Source: Yinghuangia soli
GTDB taxonomy: Bacteria > Actinomycetota > Actinomycetes > Streptomycetales > Streptomycetaceae
DNA length: 64,000 nucleotides
Assembly: GCF_021502675.1 (NCBI RefSeq)
Contig: NZ_JAKFHA010000001.1
Coordinates: 520,855 to 584,854 of the forward strand
Direction of reading: 5' to 3'
Shown here piece after piece: positions 42,058-50,872 of the stretch. Every line of letters starts with the position of its first letter. Position 1 is the stretch's first letter. Under the pieces are notes generated by a model. The model saw only the letters and a list, made by a program, of their open reading frames with translations, made no database searches and was not told where the DNA came from. Both the position numbers and the translations under genes were made by a program.

Positions 42058-43017
42058 CTACTCCCCGTTGAAGCGTTTTTCGCCGGTTCGTGTTCCCCCT
42101 GCGGCACCACTTTGATGATCTTTTGCGATGAACCTTGCGAAGGCCGACCGCTCGCCGACCGGGAAGCCGGACAGGCCGCGGACCGCGATCTCCGCCTTCT
42201 CCCAGCCGGGCAGCGACTGGCGGCCTTCGAGGACGATGGCCGGCTCGGCGACGATGCGGGTCAGCAGGCGGCGGTAGATGCCCGCCATCGCGCCGGTGCA
42301 CGCGGCGCTGCGCCGGTCGAGCAGCGGCAGGAGCCGCAGGCCCTCGTCGAAGAGCCGCCGGGCCCGCTCGCCCTCGAAGCGCACCAGGTCGTCGAACGCG
42401 GCGCCGGGGACGAACGCGCCCTCCGGCTCCCAGGCGTCCTCCAGGCCGAACTTGGCGAGGTCCTCGCGCGGCAGGTAGACGCGCCCGTTGTCCTTGTCCT
42501 CCTTGATGTCCCGGAGGATGTTGGTGATCTGCAGCGCGATGCCGAGCGTGTCGGCGAGCTCGGGGGCCCGCTCGGGGTCGGTCGAGCCGAAGATGCCCAG
42601 CGAGAGCCGTCCGACCGCGCCGGCCACGCAGCGGCAGTAGACCCGCAGCTGCTCGAAGGTGCGGTACTGCGTCTCCTTGAGGTCCATCTCGACGCCGTCG
42701 ATGACCTCGCCGAGGGCGGACAGCGGGATGGGGTAGCGGCGCGCGGCGTCGGCCAGCGCGGTGCAGACCGGGTCGCGGTAGGCGTCCAGGTCCTCCAGTT
42801 GGGCGCGCATGCGGCCCAGCTCGGTGACCTTCGTCTCCAGCGGCAGGTCGCCGTCGCCGATGTCGTCGACCTCGCGGGCGAAGGCGTAGACCGCGCTGAG
42901 CGCGAGCCGTTTCGGTTCGGGCAGCAGCCGGATGCCGTAGTAGAAGTTCCGCGCCTGGTTGCGGGTCAGCCGCTCGCAGTACGCGTACGACGCATCGACG
43001 TCCATGTGGCTCCTCAC
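42058..43017 (-). CDS. hpnD: presqualene diphosphate synthase
   Basis: This 319-residue enzyme is of the squalene/phytoene synthase fold. The first Asp motif is FAREVDDIGDGD and the second LRDIKEDKDNGRVYLP. By order and relation to HpnC it is HpnD, which condenses two farnesyl diphosphates to presqualene diphosphate. The ATG at 43017 overlaps the hpnC stop (ATGA); an in-frame ATG four codons later is possible. Confidence 0.92.
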   Translation of the reverse strand: MRSHMDVDASYAYCERLTRNQARNFYYGIRLLPEPKRLALSAVYAFAREVDDIGDGDLPLETKVTELGRMRAQLEDLDAYRDPVCTALADAARRYPIPLSALGEVIDGVEMDLKETQYRTFEQLRVYCRCVAGAVGRLSLGIFGSTDPERAPELADTLGIALQITNILRDIKEDKDNGRVYLPREDLAKFGLEDAWEPEGAFVPGAAFDDLVRFEGERARRLFDEGLRLLPLLDRRSAACTGAMAGIYRRLLTRIVAEPAIVLEGRQSLPGWEKAEIAVRGLSGFPVGERSAFARFIAKDHQSGAAGGTRTGEKRFNGE

Positions 43018-43931
43018 CGTTTCCGGGCCAGTACGCGGACGAGTTCCCGCAGCAGGCCGGCCTTTCCCGGCCGGGGGCGCTGCCCCAGCACGTCGTGGTC
43101 CGCCGCCGCGATCGCGGCGATCGCGGCCCGGCCGCCTGCGGCGAACCCGGCGACCGCGAGACGCTCCCGTCCGCTCAGCGAGTCGATCAACGGGGCCCCG
43201 GCGCGCAGCAGGTTAGTCGCACGTGCGGCCTCGAACGCAACCAGTTTTCGCAGGTCAGAACCTGCCGAGGGGGCTTTCAGGTCGGTTTCCGCGACACCGA
43301 ACCGGGCCATGTCCTCGGCCGGCAGGTAGATGCGGTCCTTCCCGAGGTCCTCGGCGACGTCCTGGAGGTGTTCGACGATCTGGAGGGCCGTGCAGATCTG
43401 GTCGGACCAGACGAACCGCTGCTCGTCGGCGCGGCCGAAGATGTACAGGACTATGCGGCCGACCGGGTCGGCGGACAGCCGGCAGTAGGCGACGAGGTCG
43501 TCGTAGGTGGCGTAGCGGCGTACCCGCTGGTCCTGCCGGTTCGCCTCGATCAGCGCGAGCAGCGGGTCGGCGGGCAGGTCCGTCTCGGCGACGGTGCCGC
43601 GCAGCGGGCGCAGGACCGCGAGCTCGGGATCGCGGCCTGCGTAGATGCGCTCGACGTCGGCCTGGACCGCGTCGAGCTGGGCCAGCCGGTCGCCGGCCGC
43701 CTCGTCGCCGATGTCGTCGACGAGCCGGGCGAAGCCGTAGACGGCGAGCAGGTGCCGCCGGTGGTCGGGGCGCAGCACGCGGGAGGCGACGGGGAAGTTC
43801 TCGTCCTTGGCCTGGGCCATGACGACCGCGGGGTCGACGACCGCGCGGTCGGGTTGTTCCCCGGTGCCGGCTCCTGCCGCATCGCCTCCGGTGTCATCGG
43901 GACCTGCATGACCGCCGGAATTGCGCTCCAT
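43014..43931 (-). CDS. hpnC: hydroxysqualene synthase
   Basis: This 305-residue squalene/phytoene-synthase-fold enzyme has Asp motifs ARLVDDIGDEAAGD and LQDVAEDLGKDRIYLP, with RYATYDDLVAYCRLSADPVG between. As first gene of the operon it is HpnC, converting presqualene diphosphate to hydroxysqualene. The ATG at 43931 follows GGGAGAGAG. The first 40 residues are Gly/Asp-rich. A perfect dyad lies 19 nt upstream of the start. Confidence 0.92.
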   Translation of the reverse strand: MERNSGGHAGPDDTGGDAAGAGTGEQPDRAVVDPAVVMAQAKDENFPVASRVLRPDHRRHLLAVYGFARLVDDIGDEAAGDRLAQLDAVQADVERIYAGRDPELAVLRPLRGTVAETDLPADPLLALIEANRQDQRVRRYATYDDLVAYCRLSADPVGRIVLYIFGRADEQRFVWSDQICTALQIVEHLQDVAEDLGKDRIYLPAEDMARFGVAETDLKAPSAGSDLRKLVAFEAARATNLLRAGAPLIDSLSGRERLAVAGFAAGGRAAIAAIAAADHDVLGQRPRPGKAGLLRELVRVLARKR

Positions 43932-43949
43932 CTCTCTCCCTGGACTGCT

Positions 43950-43964
43950 GGGAACCGTGTTCCC
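43950..43964. promoter_or_regulatory. perfect dyad upstream of the hopanoid operon
   Basis: GGGAAC-CGT-GTTCCC is a perfect 6-3-6 inverted repeat ending 19 nt before the hpnC start. It may be an operator, or an RNA hairpin in the hpnC leader. I could not place a promoter with confidence. Confidence 0.45.
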
Positions 43965-44284
43965 GGGTGCCTCGGATCGTGCCCCGACAACGATTCCAAC
44001 ACGACAGTTGGCCAGGAACTCGGTTTGTCCCGGTCGGTCCGACGGCTCAGCTTGCCTGATCACCGACGCGCCGATCAAGCACCGGGTTGACGCGTGTCAG
44101 CCCGCCTCCGCGACTTTCCCCGGACGAAACCCCGACGTAATCCATGGCCGTGGAACCCGCTATCCTCCGCATGCGGGCGCCCTTCACCCCCTTGGCTCTC
44201 AGGACGCGGTTCGAAGGGGCCCGGTTTCACTGCGGGCCCGCTTTTCCGGGGTGTTGTCCGGCGTTCGGACCAACCGGAGGTTGG

Positions 44285-44298
44285 GATTCCGCGGAATC
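44285..44298. promoter_or_regulatory. 14-bp perfect palindrome
   Basis: GATTCCGCGGAATC is self-complementary and is followed by the AT-richest part of this spacer, 207 nt before the PPOX gene. It is a candidate regulator site for either divergent gene; no known consensus is matched. Confidence 0.4.
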
Positions 44299-44504
44299 GC
44301 TTTTCCCGATCAAATGGCGAATTGGGAATCTTTTTCCGGACCCCGCTAACACCACGGATCACACCGTTCTCGGCGGAATCCGCAGAGCTCCGGACAGGAC
44401 ACTCGACGCGCCTTCCGGGCGCAAAACGGACACCGGGTCCATCTCCGTCGCAGCCGGGACCTTTGCCCCTGACCGCCTCCGGGCCGCGGGGAGATCCTGG
44501 AGAC

Positions 44505-44909
44505 ATGACCACGACACCCATGCCCGTGCTCGAAGAGCTCTCGGCCGCCGAGGCGCTCCGCCTGATGGCCGGAGTGCCGGTCGGCCGTGTCGTCTTCACC
44601 GAGGGCGCACTGCCCGCCATCCGCCCCGTGCACTTCGTGCTGGACGACGGCGGCATCGTGTTCCGCATCGTCGGCGCGCAGCGGCTCGCCGACGGCCTGC
44701 ACAACACGGTCGTCGCGTTCCAGACCGACGAGTACCAGGCGGACCGCGGGGACGGCTGGACGGTCACCGCGACCGGGCACGCCACCCGCATCACCGACCA
44801 GGACGAGATCGCCCGGCTGGCCCGGCAGCTGCCCCTGCCCTGGTCGGACCGCGGCCACATGTTCCGCATCGAGCCCGAGCTGGTCACCGGCCGCCGGCTG
44901 ACCCGCTGA
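44505..44909 (+). CDS. pyridoxamine 5'-phosphate oxidase-fold (PPOX) protein
   Basis: This 134-residue single-domain flavin-binding split barrel is of the PPOX/nitroimidazole-resistance class. The opening LSAAEALRLMAGVPVGRVVF leads into PAIRPVHFVLDDGGIVFRI, the typical strand pair over the flavin. It binds FMN, F420 or heme in relatives; which of these applies cannot be read. The ATG at 44505 follows CTGGAG. It is divergent from the hopanoid operon and convergent with the ABC operon. Confidence 0.86.
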   Translation: MTTTPMPVLEELSAAEALRLMAGVPVGRVVFTEGALPAIRPVHFVLDDGGIVFRIVGAQRLADGLHNTVVAFQTDEYQADRGDGWTVTATGHATRITDQDEIARLARQLPLPWSDRGHMFRIEPELVTGRRLTR

Positions 44910-44977
44910 CGCAGCCCCCGCAGGGAGAGGCCGGACGGGCAGCGCCGACTCAGGACCAGGGCCGGATCAGGGCCGGG

Positions 44978-46027
44978 TCAGGCGTCCGCGTGGTGGCAAG
45001 CCGCGTCGACCGCGCCGATCCGGCGCAGCTCCGGGACCTCGGCCGTGCACACGGCGGTGGCCAGCGGGCAGCGCGGGTGGTACGCGCAGCCGGGCGGCGG
45101 CGCGACCGCCGAGGGCACCTCGCCGACCGCAGTCGGCGTGTCCGCGGCGCGGGCCGGGCCGGTCCTCGCGGGATCGGGCTCCGGGATGCTGGCCAGCAGC
45201 ATGCGCGCGTACGGGTGCACCGGCCCGTGCAGAACCTCCGACGCCGGGCCGAGCTCGGCGATCCGGCCCAGGTACATGACCGCGGCCCGGTCTGCGAGGC
45301 GCCGGGCGATGTCGATCTCGTGGGTGATCACCACGATCGCCAGGCCCAGTTCGTCGCGCAGCCGGAGCAGCAGGTTGACCACGGTCGCCTTGACGCTGGC
45401 GTCCAGGCTCGCGGTCGGCTCGTCGAGGACCAGCACCCGCGGTTCGACCAGCAGCGCGCGGGCCAGGACCATGCGGGCCAGCTCACCGCCGCTGAGGTCG
45501 CGTGGCATGCGGTCCAGGTGCTCGGCGGACAGCCCGACGCGCTGCACGGTCTCCAGCGCGCGGCGCTCGCGCTCGTCCTTGTCGGCCAGCCCGTGCACGC
45601 GCAGCGGCTGGTGCAGTGCGTGCCGGATGCTGCGGCGCCGGTTGAACGCGGCCCTCGGGTTCTGCGTGACCAGCTGGACCAGCCGCTGGTCCGCGGCCGA
45701 GCGGTGCGCGGCCAGCGTGCGGCCGTCCGACTCCACGGTCCCGGCGGTGGGTTCGCTCAGCCCGGCGAGCATGCGCGCGACGGTGGACTTGCCGCAGCCG
45801 GACTCCCCCACGATCGCCAGGATCTCCCCCGGTGCGACGTCGAACGACACGTCCTCGACGGCGTGCACCTGGGCGGCCGGGCCGCGCTTGCCCAGGGTGC
45901 GCGGCACCGGGAAGTACCGCCTGAGGTGACGCGCCGTCAGGATCGGGGCCTGGCCGGTCGCTTCGCCCGCGTCCGCGTCGAGGGGCGCGGCAGGCGCGGG
46001 AACGGCGGCGTCGGCGGGGCGCGTCAT
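44978..46027 (-). CDS. peptide-type ABC importer ATPase (DppF/OppF-like)
   Basis: This 349-residue ATPase has Walker A GESGCGKST, signature LSGGELARMVLARA, Walker B VLVLDEP and H-loop VVITHEIDIA. The C-terminal extension carries the cysteine cluster C-x5-RCP-x5-C (PGCAYHPRCPLATAVC) typical of Opp/Dpp ATPases, which may hold an iron-sulfur cluster. It is the last gene of a five-gene operon and overlaps its DppD-like partner by ATGA (46024-46027). Confidence 0.92.
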   Translation of the reverse strand: MTRPADAAVPAPAAPLDADAGEATGQAPILTARHLRRYFPVPRTLGKRGPAAQVHAVEDVSFDVAPGEILAIVGESGCGKSTVARMLAGLSEPTAGTVESDGRTLAAHRSAADQRLVQLVTQNPRAAFNRRRSIRHALHQPLRVHGLADKDERERRALETVQRVGLSAEHLDRMPRDLSGGELARMVLARALLVEPRVLVLDEPTASLDASVKATVVNLLLRLRDELGLAIVVITHEIDIARRLADRAAVMYLGRIAELGPASEVLHGPVHPYARMLLASIPEPDPARTGPARAADTPTAVGEVPSAVAPPPGCAYHPRCPLATAVCTAEVPELRRIGAVDAACHHADA

Positions 46028-47058
46028 GCGGCTTCTCCTGCTTCTCCCCCGCTGCGGTGGCAGCCCACCGTCGCGGCGGCGCGGCGGACCGGCGCGGGCA
46101 TCGCGGTGCGGCACACGTCCATGACCTCGGGGCAGCGCGGCGCGAACGGGCAGCCGGGCAGCAGGTTGGCGCCCTCCGCGGTGCCCGGGATGGGCCGCAG
46201 CGGCTGGTCGGCGGGCGTCGTCGACGGCATCGCGGCGACCAGCGCGCGGGTATAGGGGTGCCGGGGGTTCGTGAAGATCTCCGCGACCGGCGCGGTCTCC
46301 ACCAGCCGGCCGCCGTACATCACGCCCACCCGGTCGCAGATCTGCGCCACCACGGCGAGGTCGTGCGAGACGTACAGCACGGCCAGGCCCAGGTCCTCAC
46401 GCAGTGTCAGGAGCAGCTTGAGGACCTGCGCCTGCACGGTCGCGTCGAGTGTGGTGGTCGGCTCGTCGGCCAGCAGCAGCGCGGGTTCGTGCGCGAGTGC
46501 GGCGATCGCGATGACGAGGCGCTGCAACTGCCCGCCGGAGAACGCGCCGGGCAGGTCGTGCGGCCGGTCGAGGACCGCGCCCAGGCCGATGGCCTGGAGG
46601 GTGCCGCGCAGTTGCGGGTCGTCCAGGCGGTCCCCGAGATACCAGCGCAGTTGGCGGCCGACCGGGGTGGTCGGGGCGAGCGAGGTCATCGGCTGCTGCG
46701 GGACGAGGGCTATGCGGCGGCCGCGGATGCGGCGCAGGTCGCGCTCGCGCAGCCGGGCGAGGTCGCGGCCCTCGAAGCCGATCTCGTCGGCGTCCAGGCG
46801 GGTGCCGTCCGGGAGCAGGCCCATCACCGCGGTGCACACGCTGCTCTTGCCGCTGCCGGATTCGCCGACCAGGCCCAGGATTTCGCCGGGGCGGACGTCG
46901 AAGGCCACGTCGCGCACCGCGGGCACCGGGCCGCGCGCCGACGGGTAGGTCACCGACAGCCCGCGGACCCGGAGCAGCGCCGCCTGGTCCGCGGCCGCGC
47001 CGGCCTCGGGGGTCGCGGCCGTGCCGGGGCGGGAGCCCGGTCCGAGTGTGGTGGCCAT
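46024..47058 (-). CDS. peptide-type ABC importer ATPase (DppD/OppD-like)
   Basis: This 344-residue ATPase has Walker A GESGSGKSS, Q-loop LVPQQPMTSL, signature FSGGQLQRLVIA, Walker B LLLADEP and switch LYVSHDLAVV. The end carries the Opp/Dpp cysteine motif PGCPFAPRCPEVMDVC. The product pairs with the DppF-like protein to power the two permeases encoded upstream. A 102-nt G-rich spacer separates it from the binding-protein gene. Confidence 0.92.
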   Translation of the reverse strand: MATTLGPGSRPGTAATPEAGAAADQAALLRVRGLSVTYPSARGPVPAVRDVAFDVRPGEILGLVGESGSGKSSVCTAVMGLLPDGTRLDADEIGFEGRDLARLRERDLRRIRGRRIALVPQQPMTSLAPTTPVGRQLRWYLGDRLDDPQLRGTLQAIGLGAVLDRPHDLPGAFSGGQLQRLVIAIAALAHEPALLLADEPTTTLDATVQAQVLKLLLTLREDLGLAVLYVSHDLAVVAQICDRVGVMYGGRLVETAPVAEIFTNPRHPYTRALVAAMPSTTPADQPLRPIPGTAEGANLLPGCPFAPRCPEVMDVCRTAMPAPVRRAAATVGCHRSGGEAGEAA

Positions 47059-47160
47059 GGATGGGGTCCGTCCGTCGGGGTCGGTCGGGGCGGTGCGGTG
47101 GTGCGTCGCCGGATCGGTCGGGGTGGGCAGTGGGTGGGCGCAGTGGGTGGGCGGGTCGGG

Positions 47161-48804
47161 TCAGGCGTCGGTGAAGCGCAGGGTCTGCGGCGACAGGCGG
47201 CAGATCTTCAGCTGCGCCTGGTTGAGCGGGCTCAGTTCGGTGCGCTGCGCGACGACGAGTTCGGGGTAGACCGGCGGGAAGATCACCGCGTCCTCGGCGA
47301 GGGCGCGGTCCACGGTCTTGAGCGCCGCGATGCGCGCCGCGGGGTCGGTGGTCTGCCAGACGGTGTCGATCGCGGCGTCGACCGCAGGGTTCTTGTACCC
47401 GCAGGAGAGCACGTTGGACGACGACGCGGGCGCGAGTGTGAGGTAGTTCGCCGGGCCCGAGGTGAAACCGGACGAGAAGGTGTTCATGAGCATGTCGTAG
47501 TCGCCGGACAGCCACTTGTTGGACCACGGGCCGCCGGACAGCTGCTCGATGGTGACCTTGACGCCGATCTTGTCCCAGCCCGCGACCAGGACCTGGGCGA
47601 GGTCGCGGACGACCTGGCTGGCGCCGACGGTCAGCGTGAAGGAGCGCTTCTGGGTCTTGGCGCGCGCCAGGTGCTCGCGGGCCTTGGCCAGGTCGGGGGT
47701 CGGCGGGTAGACCGCGAGCGCGCTGTCGTAGCCCAGTTCGCCGGGGCCGATCGGGCCCTGGCCGGGGGCGCCCTTGCCGCCGTAGACGCGCGCGAGCACG
47801 CCCTCGCGGTCCATCGAGTACGCGATCGCCTTGCGGAAGTCCGGGTCGTCGAACGGCTCGCGCTTGACCATGACATAGGTGAGGACGTCGAGCGGGGCGA
47901 TCGCGGAGACGACGGCGACGCCCTTCTCCTTCTCCAGCACCGGCAGCGTGGTGTGCGCGGGTGCGGTGATGAGGTCGACCTTGCCCTGCTTGAGGCTGAC
48001 CGCGCGGGTGTTGCCGTCGGTGAAGACGGTGTACTCGATGCCCTTGAACGCGGCGCCGCCCGGCAGGTCCGCGAACGGAGCTTTGTACTGGCCGCCGTGG
48101 TAGCCGTCGAACTTCGACATCGTGAAGCTCTGGCCGGCCACGTAACTGTCCAGCTTGAACGGGCCGGTGCCCATCATCGTGTCCTTGCGCGACACGAAGT
48201 CCTTGTGCGTGACCGGCAGGTTCGTCAGGTGCGAGCGCAGCAGGCCGTACGGCTTGGCCAGCACGATCCGCACGGTGCGGGCGTCGGCCTTCTCGAAGCG
48301 CAGCACGTAGCCGAGCATGTACGTGATCCACTCGCTGCCCGCGGACAGGTCGAGCATGTGGGTCAGCGTGGCCACCACGTCGTCGGCTGTGAACGGGTCG
48401 CCGTTGTGCCAGGTGAGGCCCGGCTTGAGGCGGACCGTCCAGGTGAGCTGGTCCGGCGACACCTCGGGCTCGCCCTCGGCGAGCAGCGGCACCGAGTTCA
48501 GCTGGTCGTCGTACGCGTACAGGCTCTCCATCACCGGCTCGGCGATCCACCGGGTGACCTCGGCGCCGGAGTCGAGCGGGTTGAGGCTGCTGGGCGCGGC
48601 CGCGACGCCGATGCGCAGGATGCCGTCCTTGTGCCGGTCCGCGACGCGCGAGCCGGAATCGGCGGAGCTGCACGCGGTCAGCAGGCCGGTGCCGCCGAGC
48701 GCGAGGCCCGCGGTCAGCCCGAGGAAGCCGCGCCGGCTGGGGCCTGCCGGGCCCGCGATGCCGCCGGCCGTCTCGGTACGGGCCCCCCACGCTGCGCGCG
48801 TCAC
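47161..48804 (-). CDS. family-5 solute-binding lipoprotein (DppA-like), Tat-exported
   Basis: This 547-residue binding protein is of the SBP_bac_5 family (peptides, nickel, heme, opines). The signal has a twin-arginine motif, SRRGFLGLT, and a lipobox LLTAC, so it should be a Tat-exported lipoprotein. Family landmarks are LTWTVRLKPGLTWHNGDPFT and the dimer-like lobe VMVKREPFDDPDFRKAIAYS. The GTG at 48804 overlaps the permease stop (GTGA). Ligand specificity cannot be read; its location next to heme oxygenase makes heme one option. Confidence 0.9.
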   Translation of the reverse strand: MTRAAWGARTETAGGIAGPAGPSRRGFLGLTAGLALGGTGLLTACSSADSGSRVADRHKDGILRIGVAAAPSSLNPLDSGAEVTRWIAEPVMESLYAYDDQLNSVPLLAEGEPEVSPDQLTWTVRLKPGLTWHNGDPFTADDVVATLTHMLDLSAGSEWITYMLGYVLRFEKADARTVRIVLAKPYGLLRSHLTNLPVTHKDFVSRKDTMMGTGPFKLDSYVAGQSFTMSKFDGYHGGQYKAPFADLPGGAAFKGIEYTVFTDGNTRAVSLKQGKVDLITAPAHTTLPVLEKEKGVAVVSAIAPLDVLTYVMVKREPFDDPDFRKAIAYSMDREGVLARVYGGKGAPGQGPIGPGELGYDSALAVYPPTPDLAKAREHLARAKTQKRSFTLTVGASQVVRDLAQVLVAGWDKIGVKVTIEQLSGGPWSNKWLSGDYDMLMNTFSSGFTSGPANYLTLAPASSSNVLSCGYKNPAVDAAIDTVWQTTDPAARIAALKTVDRALAEDAVIFPPVYPELVVAQRTELSPLNQAQLKICRLSPQTLRFTDA

Positions 48805-49814
48805 TTCGTCTCCTCTGTCGCGTACCCGGCGGGGATGCCGCCGGTGCTGCCGGTGGTGCCGCCCGGTGCGGCGCCGGCGGGTACGGAACGTACCGACCGG
48901 GTGCTCCGGTTCCGGTTCCGGCTGCCGTAGGCCTCGCCGAGCAGATTGAATCCCAGGATGCCGAGCACCAGGACCGCGCCCGGCAAGGTGGCGTACCACC
49001 ACGCGTCGCCCAGGATCTGGCCGCCGGCGTCGGCGACCAGGTTCCCCAGCGTCGCGTGCGGGGCCGGCACGCCGAGCCCCAGGAAGCTCAGCCCGCCCTC
49101 GGCGAAGACCGCGATGGCCATCGCCAGGAACGCCTGGCCGAGCACCGGGGGCAGGACGTTGACCAGCACCTCGCGGAACAGGATCTCGCGTGGCGGCACT
49201 CCGAGGCCACGGAGGTTGACCACGTAATCCTCGCGCATCTCCACCACGGTCGCGGCGCGCGCCACCCGCGCGAAGTACGGCACGAACCCGATGCCGATGG
49301 CCAGCGCCACGCGCACCCCGTTGCCGATGGTGAGCGGGCCCCAGTGCATGTCCTGGGTGCCGACCAGGCCGATGACGAACATCACGAAGATGAACTGCGG
49401 GAGCGCCTGGACGGTCTCGACGCTGCGCATGAGCAGCCCGTCGAGGCGGCCGCCGTGCCGGTAGCCGGCCGAGACGCCGATCGCGGTGCCGACCACCAGC
49501 GCGAAGCCGATCGAGGTCAGGCAGATCCACAGCGAGGTCCAGGCGCCTTCGGCGGTGCGCGCGAGCAGGTCGCGGCCGAGGTGGTCGGTGCCGAAGGGGT
49601 GCGCGAGGGAAGGGGCCTCGGGGCCGAGCGTGACCAGTTCGGTGGGGCTGCCGTGCAGCTGCCCGACGGTGGCGACCAGCAGGTACGCGACGACGAAGAC
49701 CAGGCCGGTCCAGCCGGCCGGGCCGAGGTTGCGCAGGTGCCGGAACCGCGCGGGGCGGGCGGCGGACGCCTTGGCGGTGGCGGCCGCGGCGGGCGGGCCG
49801 GATCTGTCAGGCAC
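48801..49814 (-). CDS. Dpp/Opp-type ABC permease (DppC-like)
   Basis: This 337-residue permease has about six helices. The early segment HPFGTDHLGRDLLARTAEGA is a DppC hallmark, and the EAA coupling loop reads GLGVPPREILFREVLVNVLP. The GTG at 49814 overlaps the DppB-like stop by 8 nt. Confidence 0.92.
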   Translation of the reverse strand: MPDRSGPPAAAATAKASAARPARFRHLRNLGPAGWTGLVFVVAYLLVATVGQLHGSPTELVTLGPEAPSLAHPFGTDHLGRDLLARTAEGAWTSLWICLTSIGFALVVGTAIGVSAGYRHGGRLDGLLMRSVETVQALPQFIFVMFVIGLVGTQDMHWGPLTIGNGVRVALAIGIGFVPYFARVARAATVVEMREDYVVNLRGLGVPPREILFREVLVNVLPPVLGQAFLAMAIAVFAEGGLSFLGLGVPAPHATLGNLVADAGGQILGDAWWYATLPGAVLVLGILGFNLLGEAYGSRNRNRSTRSVRSVPAGAAPGGTTGSTGGIPAGYATEETK

Positions 49815-50766
49815 GGTGCAGCCCCTGTCGGGTGCGCGGGTCCACGACGAGGTAGAGGAGGTCGACGACCAGGTTGAGCACCAGGAAGATCGCCGCGGTG
49901 GCGACGCAGCCGCCGAGGGCGAGCTGGTAGTCCTGGCGCTGGAACGCGGTGACCATGAGCTGGCCCAGGCCCGGGATCTGGAAGACGTTCTCCACCAGGA
50001 CGGTGCCGGAGAGCAGCCCGCCGATGAGGACGCCGGCCACGGTCAGGGTCGGCACCACCGCACCGCGCAGCGCGACGCGGCGCAGCACCTCGGTGCGCGA
50101 GGAGCCCATGGCCCGGGCGAAGGCGACGTGGTCGGAGGCGTACGCCTCGACCAGGCCGCCGCGCAGCGAGCGGGTGATCATCGCGAAGGCGGCGAGGCCG
50201 AGCACGAGTGCGGGCAGCAGCAGGACCTGGAGGTTGCGGACCGGGTCCTCGGAGAACTCGATGTAGCCGCCGGCCCCGGGCAGGAAGTCCGGGTTGTCGA
50301 CCATGACCAGCAGCACGACCGCGAGCCAGTAGCCGGGCAGCGACATGGCGACCACGGTGACCACGCGGGTGACCTGGTCGACCGCGCGGCCCTGGCGCAG
50401 CGCGGACCAGGTGCCGAGTCCGACGGCCGGGACGACCGCGAGCAGTGCGGCGAGGAGGCCCAGTTCGAGGGAGACCGGCAGGGCGCGGCCGATCTGGTCG
50501 GCCACCGAGGAGCCGTCGTAGAGGGAGACGCCGAAGTCGCCGGTGAGCAGGCCGCCGATGTAGTCGAAGTACTGGACGACGAGCGGCCGGTCCAGGCCCA
50601 TCTTGTGCTCGACCGCGGCGCGGGCGACGGGGTCGGCGGCGACCTGCGGGGCGAGCTGGTTGACCGGCGAGACCGGGGAGGCGTGCAGCAGCAGGAACAT
50701 GGCGGTGACGACGGAGAACATCACCACGAGCACGCCTATCGCGCGCCGCAGGATGTACGTGGCCAT
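49807..50766 (-). CDS. Dpp/Opp-type ABC permease (DppB-like)
   Basis: This 319-residue permease has a first helix MATYILRRAIGVLVVMFSVV, a long periplasmic loop with GDFGVSLYDGSSV, the EAA-type loop ARAMGSSRTEVLRRVALRGA and the end VDLLYLVVDPRTR, all typical of DppB. It is the first gene of a B-C-A-D-F operon. It starts 106 nt after the heme oxygenase gene on the same strand, with a strong hairpin between them. Confidence 0.92.
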   Translation of the reverse strand: MATYILRRAIGVLVVMFSVVTAMFLLLHASPVSPVNQLAPQVAADPVARAAVEHKMGLDRPLVVQYFDYIGGLLTGDFGVSLYDGSSVADQIGRALPVSLELGLLAALLAVVPAVGLGTWSALRQGRAVDQVTRVVTVVAMSLPGYWLAVVLLVMVDNPDFLPGAGGYIEFSEDPVRNLQVLLLPALVLGLAAFAMITRSLRGGLVEAYASDHVAFARAMGSSRTEVLRRVALRGAVVPTLTVAGVLIGGLLSGTVLVENVFQIPGLGQLMVTAFQRQDYQLALGGCVATAAIFLVLNLVVDLLYLVVDPRTRQGLHRA

Positions 50767-50800
50767 GTTCCGCTCCTGTTGAGTTGCCTGGTTCGCTGCG

Positions 50801-50851
50801 CGGCCGTGGGGTGGGACACCGGTTCGTCTCGGCTATCCCACCCCACGGCCG
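50801..50851 (-). terminator. long hairpin between heme oxygenase and the ABC operon
   Basis: A perfect 16-bp stem (50801-50816 with 50836-50851, GC-rich) surrounds a 19-nt loop. It should end most heme oxygenase transcription before the Dpp-like operon, or act as an attenuator between the two. Confidence 0.75.
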
Positions 50852-50872
50852 ATGCGCGTGGACGGCGGGGGG

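Larger units (their letters stand above)
43932..44504. other. 573-nt divergent region, hpnC / PPOX-fold gene
   Basis: No gene is supported. Besides the dyad at 43950-43964, it holds a perfect 14-bp palindrome, GATTCCGCGGAATC, at 44285-44298, beside an AT-rich stretch (about 44299-44340). The frame of the PPOX gene is open back to 44094, but its codons are Pro/Arg/Ser-rich without family character and a good ribosome site stands only before ATG 44505. Confidence 0.6.

Noticed and set aside
44094-44504. Upstream extension of the PPOX-fold gene
   Set aside because: The codons are open but Pro/Arg-rich and without family similarity. The ribosome site and fold start at 44505.
35518-44909. Large secondary-metabolite cluster (polyketide, peptide or carotenoid)
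   Set aside because: All terpene genes fit the hopanoid pathway. No polyketide or nonribosomal peptide synthase genes are present, and HpnE is distinguished from phytoene desaturase by context.
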